From: Myxococcus eversor
GTDB lineage: Bacteria; Myxococcota; Myxococcia; Myxococcales; Myxococcaceae
DNA length: 64,000 nucleotides
NCBI RefSeq assembly: GCF_010894455.1
Contig: NZ_JAAIXY010000002.1
Coordinates: 248,001-312,000 of the forward strand
Direction of reading: 5' to 3'
Positions 1-8,669 of this stretch are shown piece by piece. The position numbers were made by a program, and so were the translations under genes. The notes under the pieces are model-generated. The model saw nothing but the letters and a program-made list of their open reading frames with translations, searched no databases and was not told where the DNA came from. Within the stretch, counting starts at the first letter, position 1; every line of letters begins with the position of its first letter.

Positions 1-102
1 GGTGGACGGAGGCATGGACGGAGTGGCGCCCTGGGCGGCGGCGGAGCCCGAGGAGAGCAGGATGGCGGCGAGGACGGTCTTCCAGGTGGGGGGGGCAATC
101 AT
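1..102 (-). CDS. Secreted protein, N-terminal fragment (probable second M16 peptidase subunit)
   Basis: Only the first 34 codons are in the window. They encode a short hydrophobic signal-peptide-like stretch (TVLAAILLSSGSAAAQG) followed by a Pro/Ser/Thr-rich segment. The ATG overlaps the stop of the upstream M16 peptidase gene in an ATGA arrangement, so translation is probably coupled. M16 peptidases are very often encoded as tandem pairs in which the second protein has lost the zinc site, so a second M16 subunit is the best guess, but this rests on context only; no peptidase sequence is visible here. Confidence 0.55.
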   Translation of the reverse strand, partial: MIAPPTWKTVLAAILLSSGSAAAQGATPSMPPST

Positions 103-1508
103 CGCGCGGCCTCCTTGCGGGTGGCGGGGGTGGCGGTGTCAGCGGCCTCGGTGGGGACGAGCCAGCCGACGGTACGATGCTCGGGAACGAAGATGCGGGC
201 GGCGACCTTGCGGATGTCGTCACGGGTGACGCGCTCGAAGCGGGCGGGGGAATCGAAGACCTTGCGGTAGTCACCGCGGAAGACCTCGGACGAGCCGAGC
301 GCATAGGCGCGGCCGTTGATGGTCTCCAGCGAGCGCCAGAAGTTGGCGAGGGTGATGTTGCGAGCCTTGCGCAGCTCCGCGTCGGTGACGCCGTCCTTCA
401 CCACGCGCGCCAGCTCCTCGGTGATGAGGGCCTCGGCGCGAGACAGGTCACCCCCGGTGGGGAGGTCGGCGGTGAGCCAGACGAGGCTCGGGTCGAAGCC
501 GGGCGAGTACATGGTGCTGGCGCGGATGGCGACGCGCTCTTCTTCGACGAGGCGCCGGTGGAGGCGGGAGGAGTCGCCATCGCCGAGGATGTTGAGCAGG
601 AGGGTGAGGGCTTCCTGGTCCGCGTCCTTGCCGGACATGCCGTGGTAGGCAATCTGGAGGAGCGGGGACTGGGAGACCTTCTTCACCACGACGCGGCGCT
701 CGCCCTGCTGCTCGGGCTCCAGGGTGCGGACAGGCTCGGGAGCGGGCTGGGCGGGGATGGGCTCGAGGTACTTCTCGACGAGCGTGAAGATTTCAGCGGG
801 CGTGACGGCGCCGGTGAAGATGAGCGTGCCGTTGTTGGGCGCGTAGTAGGTCTTGAAGTAGCGCTGGAGGTCTTCGATTCGCCACGACTCGATGTCGGAG
901 GGCCAGCCGATGACGGGGAACTGGTACGGGTGGGCGACGAAGGCGGTGGCCTGGACCTGCTCGATGAGCGCGCCCATGTTGTTGTTGTCCACGCTGGAGC
1001 GGCGCTCCGAGTAGACGACGCCGCGCTCGGACTCGATGACCTTGGGGTCGAAGGCGAGGTGCTGGAGCCGGTCGGCCTCGAGTTGGAAGATGATGTCGAG
1101 CGCGGAGCGAGGGAACCAGTCCTGGTAGACGGTGACGTCCTCGGAGGTGAAGGCGTTGTTGGAGCCGCCGTTGGCCTCCATGACGCGGTCGAACTCACCG
1201 GGGCCGAACTTCTTGGCGCCGTTGAACATCATGTGTTCGAAGAAGTGGGACAGGCCGGTGATGCCTGGGTATTCGTTGCGGCTGCCGACGCGGAACCAGT
1301 TGTAGAGGGCGACATTGGGGATGTCGTGGTCGGGCCAGACGATGACCTTGAGACCGTTCTTGAAGGTGCGGGTCTCGACGTTGGCGCCGAGCTTCTGGGT
1401 GGACGTGGCGGCGGGCTTGGAGGCCGCCTTGCCTTGCGCCTGGGCGTCGGCGGCGGGAGCCACCAGCAGCGCCAGGCACGACGTCCAGAGGAGGGACTGA
1501 CGGAACAT
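99..1508 (-). CDS. M16 family zinc metallopeptidase, periplasmic
   Basis: This 469-residue protein has an N-terminal signal peptide ending near AADAQAQG, then an M16 (pitrilysin/insulinase-type) peptidase domain. The inverted zinc motif HxxEH is present as HFFEH (residues 88-92), and the downstream acidic segment ESERGVVYSE supplies the usual third zinc ligand. A second M16 domain follows (about 220-440). The length fits the short bacterial YmxG/PqqL-like class. A good ribosome site (AGGAGCA) precedes the ATG. It forms an operon with the gene at the window edge, overlapping it by 4 bp. It probably degrades peptides in the periplasm; the substrate cannot be told. Confidence 0.93.
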   Translation of the reverse strand: MFRQSLLWTSCLALLVAPAADAQAQGKAASKPAATSTQKLGANVETRTFKNGLKVIVWPDHDIPNVALYNWFRVGSRNEYPGITGLSHFFEHMMFNGAKKFGPGEFDRVMEANGGSNNAFTSEDVTVYQDWFPRSALDIIFQLEADRLQHLAFDPKVIESERGVVYSERRSSVDNNNMGALIEQVQATAFVAHPYQFPVIGWPSDIESWRIEDLQRYFKTYYAPNNGTLIFTGAVTPAEIFTLVEKYLEPIPAQPAPEPVRTLEPEQQGERRVVVKKVSQSPLLQIAYHGMSGKDADQEALTLLLNILGDGDSSRLHRRLVEEERVAIRASTMYSPGFDPSLVWLTADLPTGGDLSRAEALITEELARVVKDGVTDAELRKARNITLANFWRSLETINGRAYALGSSEVFRGDYRKVFDSPARFERVTRDDIRKVAARIFVPEHRTVGWLVPTEAADTATPATRKEAAR

Positions 1509-1605
1509 CCGTGCTCCTGTCGAAGAGGAAGACGCCCACGAACGGGCGGCGGCGCACGATATTCCAGTTTCAGCCCCCCGTACCTACCTCGGAGGGCAGG
1601 CGGAG

Positions 1606-1628
1606 CTCAGGCCCCGAGCACGCCGCGG
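1606..1628. repeat. 23-bp direct repeat, left copy, flanking toxin-immunity module
   Basis: The sequence CTCAGGCCCCGAGCACGCCGC and the next two bases recur exactly at 3504-3526. The right copy is the last codons and stop of the gene at 3505-4047 (read on the minus strand); the left copy sits in the intergenic space before the toxin gene. Weaker similarity continues for about 13 further bases on the coding-end side. The pair therefore brackets the toxin and immunity genes. Confidence 0.85.
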
Positions 1629-1719
1629 CGCGTCCACCGGAACTGGGCATGGGCTACCTTCGCACATACCCACGGTGCAGGAGCCCTCGCCACCAGGTCC
1701 AAGGGTTCATTCACGCCCC

Positions 1720-2563
1720 ATGTCCTCGACAAGTCACGTCTCCCCTACTCTCGAGCCGCCCGCTTCTCGCTGGCTGTGCGTGGCATCCCTCTCCTTGCTC
1801 CTCGCTGGCTGCGCGACGACACCCGCTCAGCGAGCAAGCAGCTATCGCTTCGACACGGTCTCGAACACCTGCCGTCAACAGACGCAGACCTGTGTCGCCC
1901 TTGCCGGGAAGGACTTCATCCAGGCACCGGGACATGCCGCGGCCACACTGGGAGCCTCGCTTCATGAAGCGCTTCGGATTCTGGACGGAGGGACGAAGGC
2001 CCGCATCGAAGAGGCACTCGTGAGGTGTGCGGACCAGTCACGCTCGCAAGTCTTCCTGGCGCATCGCGAGGAGTTCGCGGGTCCGATACCCACGCGAGAG
2101 GAGTGCAAGCAACTGGTACGAGACGCCTCGGGCAGGAGCCTGAGCCGGGCCATGCTGCTCGGGATGGAGATGCACGAAGAAGCGCTGCGCTGTGCCGAAG
2201 CTGCGCTGACGCATTTGCGCCCGGGGGGCTTCAGCCTGGAGCCCTGCTATCGCCATGACACGAACACCGGCACGACGAAGGTAATCACCGAGGCGGACAT
2301 CCAGGCGCTGAAGCAATCCGGGAATGGAGGTGAGCTTCATGGGACGCTCGTTCCCGATGTCGTCATCCATGCGGGCCACCCCGGGCAGGCGCAAGCCGTC
2401 TACGACTTCAAGTTCCCATGCACCAACGTCGACGAAGCTCCCCCCCTGGCGCAAATACCCGAAGGGGCACTGCCATCAAGGCCTCCACCAAGGAGAGCTG
2501 TATGAGCAGACGCTCGGAGTACGCCCGTTGCGCATCGTCCCTCGACTCGGAATCGTCCGATGA
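1720..2563 (+). CDS. Lipoprotein nuclease toxin (SitA-like/TseV-like, PD-(D/E)XK), frameshifted near the 3' end
   Basis: The product starts with a type II signal peptide and lipobox LLLAGC (Cys31), so it is a lipoprotein. Its C-terminal part has a PD-(D/E)XK nuclease signature: P212-D213 in LVPDVVI and D229-F-K231 in VYDFKFPC. As written, the frame ends at 2505 after a Pro-rich tail (261 residues). The run of seven C at 2440-2446 appears to hold one base too many: shifting there gives WRKYPKGH, then GELYEQTLG, and a stop at 2561-2563 that overlaps the immunity gene ATG as ATGA. The restored protein has 280 residues. Lipoprotein toxins followed by an immunity gene match the SitA logic of outer-membrane exchange toxins; the nuclease class with DUF3396 immunity resembles TseV/TsiV. 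Catalytic residues lie before the shift. Start chosen at the ATG just before the signal peptide. Confidence 0.72.
2440..2446 (+). other. C7 homopolymer with putative +1-base frameshift in toxin gene
   Basis: Seven C in a row follow GAAGCT. With six C the reading frame would join the upstream nuclease core to a conserved-looking tail and to a stop codon that overlaps the next start. This may be a true mutation, slipped-strand variation, ribosomal slippage or a sequencing error. Confidence 0.75.
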
Positions 2564-3459
2564 CTGAGCATCCACCCCGCCTCCGCGTTCGCGCGGCAAG
2601 TGGCGCCCTCCTGATTCGGGACTCGCTCCACATCCACTTCTACATGCGCCGCCCCCATGCGGAGGTGGCCCCCGCCGTCCTGCGCGCATTGGAGTGTTAT
2701 CGACGCGTCGTTCCTGAGGGCGCACTGAGCCGCTACGACGAAGAGGCGGGAGATTGGGAGCCCGTTGACCAGGCAGCAGTCTGGGACAGCATTCGAGACG
2801 AACTTCTTGAGCCCCATGGCGCGGTCCTGGACCTTCGGGACGCCACGGGTGAGAAGCGGTATCGCTTCGACTATCGCGGTCGTCGACCAACGACCAGTGC
2901 CACGTCGGACACGGTATGCGTGGTGAGCTTCTGGCTTCCCACGGAGTATCTGGAGGAGGCGGGCCCCGAGGCCCTACGAACGCTGGTGCTGGAGCTGGCC
3001 GAGCCCCTCCCCTTCAACTCCGGGCACGCGGGGCTCGCCTTCAACTGCGACATGGACCTGGTGGGAATCGAGGCCGAGGTCTGGAAGTGGTGCCGCGGAT
3101 ATCCTGGGATGGACCTCCCTCGGATGGACCGGCTTGCCTGGCAGCTCGGAACGAGAATCAGCACGGTTTCCTGGATGACGCTCCTGGGAGAGCCGGTACT
3201 GAGCGCGGCAGGAGGCGCGGTGGAACTCCGTGAGCAACTGCGCTCGACCGGGGCCACCGTGTTGGATTTGAGCAACGAGCGAGTCGCCATCGTGCTCTCT
3301 CCAGAGCCCGAGGCAGGAGACACGGAGCACGGCGCCGTGCCGTCTGCGTATCGGAAGCTCGCCACCACACTGGAGCCTTGGCTCTTTCACGAACAGCAAC
3401 TCACGGGCGCCGAGCACGCCGCGGAGCTGCGCCGCTGGGAACGCCGCTTCATCGATTGA
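2560..3459 (+). CDS. DUF3396 (type VI immunity family) protein, cognate immunity to upstream toxin
   Basis: This 299-residue cytosolic protein has no signal peptide or membrane segment. It carries features of the DUF3396/TsiV-type immunity family: an N-terminal IRDSLHIHFYMRRP strand region, the central FNSGHAGLAFNCD segment (about residues 148-160) and the RGYPGMDLPRMD segment that follows. Family members are encoded beside nuclease toxins and block them by direct binding. The ATG overlaps the stop of the frame-restored toxin by 4 bp (ATGA), so toxin and immunity would be translationally coupled in an intact locus. The gene itself is intact although the toxin is frameshifted. Confidence 0.82.
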   Translation: MTEHPPRLRVRAASGALLIRDSLHIHFYMRRPHAEVAPAVLRALECYRRVVPEGALSRYDEEAGDWEPVDQAAVWDSIRDELLEPHGAVLDLRDATGEKRYRFDYRGRRPTTSATSDTVCVVSFWLPTEYLEEAGPEALRTLVLELAEPLPFNSGHAGLAFNCDMDLVGIEAEVWKWCRGYPGMDLPRMDRLAWQLGTRISTVSWMTLLGEPVLSAAGGAVELREQLRSTGATVLDLSNERVAIVLSPEPEAGDTEHGAVPSAYRKLATTLEPWLFHEQQLTGAEHAAELRRWERRFID

Positions 3460-3503
3460 AGACAAGCCAGGGCGCCCCACGTTCAGGGGCGCCCCTCCTC
3501 CAA

Positions 3504-3526
3504 CTCAGGCCCCGAGCACGCCGCGG
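3504..3526. repeat. 23-bp direct repeat, right copy
   Basis: Exact copy of 1606-1628. It coincides with the 3' end of the gene at 3505-4047, whose last residues RGVLGA and stop it encodes, so the toxin-immunity module lies immediately downstream of that gene between the two copies. Confidence 0.85.
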
Positions 3527-4047
3527 AGCACGTCCTGGAAGTAGTTGATGCTTCCGACGTGCGTCTGGTGGTGCTTCGCGGACTGGTAGAGGCGGTGGAT
3601 GACGGCCTCGAACTCGTCCTTGCTCACGTCGCGCAGGGACATGTAGAGGCGCGCGGCGCCCTGGAGGTGCGAAAACAGGGGATTGCGGTCCGTGCCGTCC
3701 GGGCGCCGGGCGAGGTGGCGGTAGAGCCGCTCGAACTCCTGGTCGGTCTCCGTGTTGCGCACGGCGCGGCAGTAGCCGGCGGCGGTCGCCTCGATGAGGA
3801 TGAAGAACGGGTGGTACTCGGGGGGCGGAGTCTTCACGAAGCTGGGCGGCTTCTTGTCACCGGTCCACAGCTTGGAGATGGGCTGGAGGGTGACATGCGT
3901 CGTCACCTCACCGGCCCGCACCAGGGCGCGAGCGCCGACGGGAACCACGTGCTTCTGGTCTTCCCACTCCACGGCGACAAACAGCCGGTCCGGAGCGTCC
4001 ACCCTCACGCCCGCCTTCTCCAGCTCCGCCACTGCATTCGCGTCCAT
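3505..4047 (-). CDS. Conserved-looking hypothetical protein
   Basis: The product has 180 residues, no signal peptide and no membrane segment. I do not recognise the family. It contains an N-terminal small beta-rich part (VAVEWEDQKHVVPVGA) and a C-terminal helical, His-rich part (YQSAKHHQTHVGSINYF). Codon use is like the surrounding genome. It is transcribed toward the toxin module and away from the efflux operon. Its 3' end is the right copy of the 23-bp repeat. Confidence 0.7.
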   Translation of the reverse strand: MDANAVAELEKAGVRVDAPDRLFVAVEWEDQKHVVPVGARALVRAGEVTTHVTLQPISKLWTGDKKPPSFVKTPPPEYHPFFILIEATAAGYCRAVRNTETDQEFERLYRHLARRPDGTDRNPLFSHLQGAARLYMSLRDVSKDEFEAVIHRLYQSAKHHQTHVGSINYFQDVLRGVLGA

Positions 4048-4262
4048 CGCTTTTCACGCCTCCGAGTCCCCTCTCTACCCCGCCCCGGGCCCCTAGTGCA
4101 CCCCGCTTCGCACGAAGACGCCCGCTCGCCTCTCCGCGAGCCGTCGGGCCGTGTGAACCGTTGGCCAGGGACAGAGACCCTGTCCTCCCGTGGCGCTTGA
4201 AGGGGACCGGGCCCGTATCCACTCTCCGGGCCCCAGCAGGACGCTGCCTCTCCCACGGGCGT

Positions 4263-5558
4263 ATGAACACGAGCCCTGCTCCCGAGCATGTCCCCCCTGG
4301 TGGAGATGGCACGCCACCTCCCCACCCACCCAGGCGCAGGCGTTGGCCCTGGTTCGTGTTGGCCCTGGCCATCCTCGTCTTCGTCGCCGTCCTCCAGGTC
4401 CGGCGACGAGGTGACGCCGCTGCGGGCCACACGGCGACAGCGGGCGCACACGGACCGGACGCGGGGCAGAATCGCCCGCAGCAGGTCGTCCCCGACACGG
4501 CCAGGGCCCGCGACGTCCCCGTCTACATCGCCGGCCTGGGCGCGGTGACGCCGACCCACTCCGTCACGGTGCGCCCCCGGGTCGACGGACAGTTGATGCG
4601 CCTGGCCTTCAAGGAGGGCCAGCTCGTCAACGAAGGAGACGTGCTGGCGGAGATAGACCCCCGGCCCTTTCAGGTCCAGTTGGAGCAGGCCCAGGGGCAA
4701 CTCCTCCGGGACCGCGCCCTGCTCGCGAACGCCCGCCTGGACCTCCAGCGATACACCACCCTCTTCGCGCAGGACTCCGTGGCGAAACAGACGCTCGATA
4801 CGCAGGCGGCCCTCGTCCAGCAGTACGAGGGCATCGTGAAGTCAGACGAGGGCGCGGTCGCCTCCGCCAGGCTGAACCTCACCTACGCACGCATCACCTC
4901 TCCCGTCGCCGGGCGCGTGGGCCTGCGCCTGGTTGACCCGGGCAACATCGTGGACGCGGCTTCCACCACGGGCATCGTCATCGTCAACAGCCTGCAGCCC
5001 ATCACAGTCATCTTCTCCGTGCCGGAGGACCGCGTGCCGGACATCCTCGCGAAGCTGGAGGCCCACCAGACGCTCGTGGTCGAAGCCTATGACCGAGGCG
5101 ACCAGCATCTGCTCTCGCGAGGAACCCTCGCCACCGTCGACAATCAAATCGACCCGACGACAGGCACGGCCCGCCTGCGCGCGGACTTCGCCAACCGCGA
5201 CTACAAGCTCTTCCCCCAGCAGTTCGTCAACGCACGGCTGCGCATCGACGTGCTCCGCGATGCGACCGTCATCCCCACCGCGGCCATCCAGCACGGCGTC
5301 CAGGGGCCCTTCGTCTACATCATCCAGCAGGATGACACCGTCCGCGTCAGACCCGTGTCGCTCGGCCCCACGGATTTGGACGACACCGTGGTGACCCGAG
5401 GCGTGAGCGTGGGCGAGCGGCTCGTGGTGGAAGGCGCCGACAAGCTCACCGACGGCGCGCACGTCCGGCTTCAAGCGCACGCGCCTGGCCTGGGCCAGGG
5501 CGGAAGCGGCCAGGGCGGGATGGACGCCGGGCACGAAGCACCCGACGGCGGTCGCTAG
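4263..5558 (+). CDS. RND efflux periplasmic adaptor (MdtA/HlyD family)
   Basis: This 431-residue membrane-fusion protein has one N-terminal membrane anchor (about 26-42, WPWFVLALAILVFVAVL) and then the typical order: beta-barrel/lipoyl half (VRPRVDGQLMRLAFKEGQ), alpha-hairpin (about 130-200), second lipoyl half (ARITSPVAGRVGLRLVDPG) and C-terminal barrel and membrane-proximal domains. The end is Gly/Gln-rich (GLGQGGSGQGG). The start at 4263 was preferred to an upstream one because it directly precedes the membrane anchor. Its stop is followed at once by the first RND pump gene, so adaptor, two pumps and outer-membrane channel form one operon. It bridges the inner-membrane pump to the channel. 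Confidence 0.93.
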   Translation: MNTSPAPEHVPPGGDGTPPPHPPRRRRWPWFVLALAILVFVAVLQVRRRGDAAAGHTATAGAHGPDAGQNRPQQVVPDTARARDVPVYIAGLGAVTPTHSVTVRPRVDGQLMRLAFKEGQLVNEGDVLAEIDPRPFQVQLEQAQGQLLRDRALLANARLDLQRYTTLFAQDSVAKQTLDTQAALVQQYEGIVKSDEGAVASARLNLTYARITSPVAGRVGLRLVDPGNIVDAASTTGIVIVNSLQPITVIFSVPEDRVPDILAKLEAHQTLVVEAYDRGDQHLLSRGTLATVDNQIDPTTGTARLRADFANRDYKLFPQQFVNARLRIDVLRDATVIPTAAIQHGVQGPFVYIIQQDDTVRVRPVSLGPTDLDDTVVTRGVSVGERLVVEGADKLTDGAHVRLQAHAPGLGQGGSGQGGMDAGHEAPDGGR

Positions 5559-8500
5559 ATGTCCCATCCCTTCATCCTGCGACCCATCGCGACGTCGCTG
5601 CTGATGTTGGCGCTGCTGCTGGCGGGAGTGCTGTCCTACCGGCTGCTGCCCGTGTCAGCGCTACCGGAGGTCAACTACCCCACCATCCAGGTGATGACGT
5701 TCTACCCGGGCGCCAGCCCGGACGTGATGGCCTCCGCCATCACCGCGCCGCTGGAGCGGCAGTTCGGGCAGATGCCGGGCCTGAGCCAGATGACCTCGTC
5801 GAGCTCCGAGGGCGCGTCCGTCATCACGCTCCAGTTCACGCTCCAGATGAGCCTGGACATCGCGGAGCAGCAGGTCCAGGCCGCCATCAACGCCGCCACC
5901 AACCTGCTGCCCACCGACCTGCCGAATCCGCCGGTCTACAGCAAGGTCAACCCCGCGGACACGCCGGTCATCACGCTGGCCCTCACGTCCCAGGCGCTGC
6001 CGCTGCCCCAGGTCGAGGACCTCGCCGACACCCGGCTCGCCCAGAAAATCTCCCAACTGCCTGGCGTGGGGCTCGTGAGCATCAGCGGCGGTCAGCGTCC
6101 CGCGGTCCGCATCCAGGCGAACACCACCGCGCTGTCCGCCTACGGGCTGACCCTCGAAGACGTCCGCACCGCGGTGGCCGCCGCGAACGTGAACACCCCG
6201 AAGGGCAGCTTCAATGGTCCGCGTCAGGCCTACACCATCAACTCCAATGACCAACTGCTGGCCAGCGAGGATTACGCACCGCTCATCATCGCGTACCGGA
6301 GCATGGCGCCCGTGCGGCTGTCGGACGTGGCGCACGTCTTCGATGGCGCGGAGAACGTGAGACAGGCCGCGTGGATGAACCAGGTCCCCGCGGTGATTCT
6401 CAACGTGCAGCGGCAGCCGGGCGCCAATGTGATTGCGGTGGTCGACAGCGTGAAGAAGCTGCTGCCGAGCCTCCAGGCCACGCTGCCAGCCACGATGAAG
6501 GTCGTGGTGCTGACCGACCGGACGACGACCATCCGCGCCTCGGTGAAGAACGTCCAATGGGACCTGACGTTCTCCATCGGGCTCGTGGTGCTGGTCATCT
6601 TCCTGTTCCTGCGCAACCTCCCGGCCACGTTCATCCCGAGCGTCGCAGTGCCGCTGTCGCTCGTGGGCACCTTCGGCGCGATGTACCTGCTGGGCTTCTC
6701 GCTGAACAACCTCACGTTGATGGCGCTCACCATCGCCACCGGCTTCGTCGTCGACGACGCCATCGTGATGATTGAGAACATCTCCCGCTACATCGAGGAA
6801 GGCACGCCGCCCATGGAGGCGGCCCTGAAGGGGTCCAAGCAGATTGGCTTCACCATCCTCTCGCTGACTGTCTCGTTGATAGCCGTGCTCATCCCCCTGC
6901 TCTTCATGGGGGACGTCGTCGGGCGACTGTTCCGGGAGTTCGCCATCACCCTGGCGGTGACCATCCTGCTGTCGGCCGTCATCTCGCTCACGCTCACGCC
7001 CATGTTGTGCTCGCGGCTCTTGAAGCACCGTCCTCTGGGCCAGGAGAGTCGCTTCGAGCGGGTGGTAGGGGGCGGCTTCCAGCGGGTGGTGGACCGCTAT
7101 GACGTCGCGCTGACCTGGGTGCTGGACCACCGGGGACTGACACTCCTCGTGGCCCTGTCCACCGTGCTGCTCACCGCGCTGCTGCTCTGGGCCATCCCGA
7201 AGGGCTTCTTCCCGGTCCAGGACACCGGCGTGCTCCAGGGCATCTCCGACGCGCCCCAGTCCATCTCGTTCTCCGCCATGTCCGAGCGGCAGCAGGCACT
7301 GGCGGAGGTCATCCTCCAGGACCCGGCCGTGGAGAGCCTGTCGTCCTTCATCGGCATCGACGGGACGAACACCACGCTGAACAGCGGGAGGATGCTCATC
7401 AACCTCAAGCCGTTGGGCGAGCGGGACGTCACCGCCGCCCAGGTCATCACCCGGCTGGGCCCGAAGCTGGCCCAGGTGTCTGGCATCAACCTCTTTCTCT
7501 CCTCGGTGCAGGACCTGACCATCGACACCCGGGTGAGCCGCACGCAGTACCAATACAGCCTCGGCTCTCCGGACGCGGCGGAGGTCTCCCTGTGGACGGG
7601 GCGGCTCGTCGCCTATCTGAAGCAGCAGCCCGAGCTGGGCGAGGTGTCGAGCGACCTCCAGGAGGGTGGACTGAGGATGAACATCCACCTCGACCGCGAC
7701 ACCGCCGCGCGCCTGGGCATCACCACGCAGCAGTTCGACGACGCGCTCTATGACGCCTTCGGACAGCGCCAGGTGTCGACCATCTTCACCCAGTCGAATC
7801 AGTACCGCGTGGTGTTGGAGGCCGCGCCTCGACTCCAGCGCGCCTCGCTCGCACTGGATGCCATCTATCTCCAGTCCGCCACGGGAGGCCCGGTCCCCAT
7901 GGAGACCTTCACGAAGGTGTCCCAGGGCGTGGGTCCGCTCACCATCAACAGACAGGGACAGTTCCCGGTGGCGGTGGTCTCCTTCAATCCGGCGGCGGGC
8001 ACCTCCCTGTCACAGACGGTGCATGTCTTCGCCCAGGCAAGGCAGGCCATAGGGATGCCCGCCTCGGTGCAGACGAACTTCGAGGGCACGGCCAAGACGT
8101 TCGAGGACTCGCTCGCGAACGAGGGCTTCCTCGTGCTCGCCGCCATCGTCGTCGTCTACATCGTGCTTGGGGTGCTGTACGAATCGTATATCCACCCCAT
8201 CACCATCCTCTCCACCTTGCCATCGGCGGGAATGGGAGCGCTGCTCGCGCTGCTGGTGTGCGGCATCGACCTGGGGATGATTGCCATCATCGGCATCATC
8301 CTGCTCATCGGCATCGTGATGAAGAACGCCATCATGATGATTGATTTCGCGCTGGAGGCCGAGCGCACGAGGGGGAAGACCGCGCGTGAAGCCATCCATG
8401 AGGCCTGCCTGCTGCGCTTCCGGCCCATCCTGATGACGACGCTGGCGTCGATGTTGGGCGCCGTGCCGCTCGCCTTCAGCGGGGGAATGGGGTCGGAGCT

Positions 8501-8669
8501 GCGTCAGCCGCTCGGCATCGCCATCATCGGAGGGCTGGCCGTCAGCCAGGTGCTGACCCTGTTCACCACCCCTGTCATCTATCTGGGCTTCGACGGCCTC
8601 TCTCGCAGGGCCTCCACCTGGTTCTCCCGCCACACCGGGCCGCACACGCCGGCAAGGGAGACGGAATGA
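5559..8669 (+). CDS. RND multidrug efflux permease, MdtB type
   Basis: The 1036-residue protein has the full RND layout: TM1, a large periplasmic loop, TM2-6, TM7, second loop and TM8-12. The proton-relay aspartate pair is present in TM4 ([12 protein letters not shown]), and the second half has [16 protein letters not shown]. In MdtABC-type systems two different pump proteins form the working heterotrimer, which fits the second pump gene directly downstream with a 4-bp overlap. It starts one base after the adaptor stop. Predicted role is proton-driven export of lipophilic compounds such as detergents or bile-salt-like molecules; substrate here is unknown. Confidence 0.95.
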   Translation: MSHPFILRPIATSLLMLALLLAGVLSYRLLPVSALPEVNYPTIQVMTFYPGASPDVMASAITAPLERQFGQMPGLSQMTSSSSEGASVITLQFTLQMSLDIAEQQVQAAINAATNLLPTDLPNPPVYSKVNPADTPVITLALTSQALPLPQVEDLADTRLAQKISQLPGVGLVSISGGQRPAVRIQANTTALSAYGLTLEDVRTAVAAANVNTPKGSFNGPRQAYTINSNDQLLASEDYAPLIIAYRSMAPVRLSDVAHVFDGAENVRQAAWMNQVPAVILNVQRQPGANVIAVVDSVKKLLPSLQATLPATMKVVVLTDRTTTIRASVKNVQWDLTFSIGLVVLVIFLFLRNLPATFIPSVAVPLSLVGTFGAMYLLGFSLNNLTLMALTIATGFVVDDAIVMIENISRYIEEGTPPMEAALKGSKQIGFTILSLTVSLIAVLIPLLFMGDVVGRLFREFAITLAVTILLSAVISLTLTPMLCSRLLKHRPLGQESRFERVVGGGFQRVVDRYDVALTWVLDHRGLTLLVALSTVLLTALLLWAIPKGFFPVQDTGVLQGISDAPQSISFSAMSERQQALAEVILQDPAVESLSSFIGIDGTNTTLNSGRMLINLKPLGERDVTAAQVITRLGPKLAQVSGINLFLSSVQDLTIDTRVSRTQYQYSLGSPDAAEVSLWTGRLVAYLKQQPELGEVSSDLQEGGLRMNIHLDRDTAARLGITTQQFDDALYDAFGQRQVSTIFTQSNQYRVVLEAAPRLQRASLALDAIYLQSATGGPVPMETFTKVSQGVGPLTINRQGQFPVAVVSFNPAAGTSLSQTVHVFAQARQAIGMPASVQTNFEGTAKTFEDSLANEGFLVLAAIVVVYIVLGVLYESYIHPITILSTLPSAGMGALLALLVCGIDLGMIAIIGIILLIGIVMKNAIMMIDFALEAERTRGKTAREAIHEACLLRFRPILMTTLASMLGAVPLAFSGGMGSELRQPLGIAIIGGLAVSQVLTLFTTPVIYLGFDGLSRRASTWFSRHTGPHTPARETE

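Noticed and set aside
177-1967. 596-codon open frame on the plus strand
   Set aside because: It is the antisense shadow of the M16 peptidase; no ribosome site, and its protein is low-complexity, typical of GC-rich codon third-position bias.
2502-2560. Alternative immunity start at ATG 2502
   Set aside because: It is in another frame than the DUF3396 protein and would stop soon; ATG 2560 is in frame and overlaps the restored toxin stop.
5661-7688. 675-codon open frame on the minus strand inside the MdtB-type pump
   Set aside because: Antisense shadow: repetitive Arg/His/Gln-rich protein with no domain, fully inside a gene with clear RND motifs.
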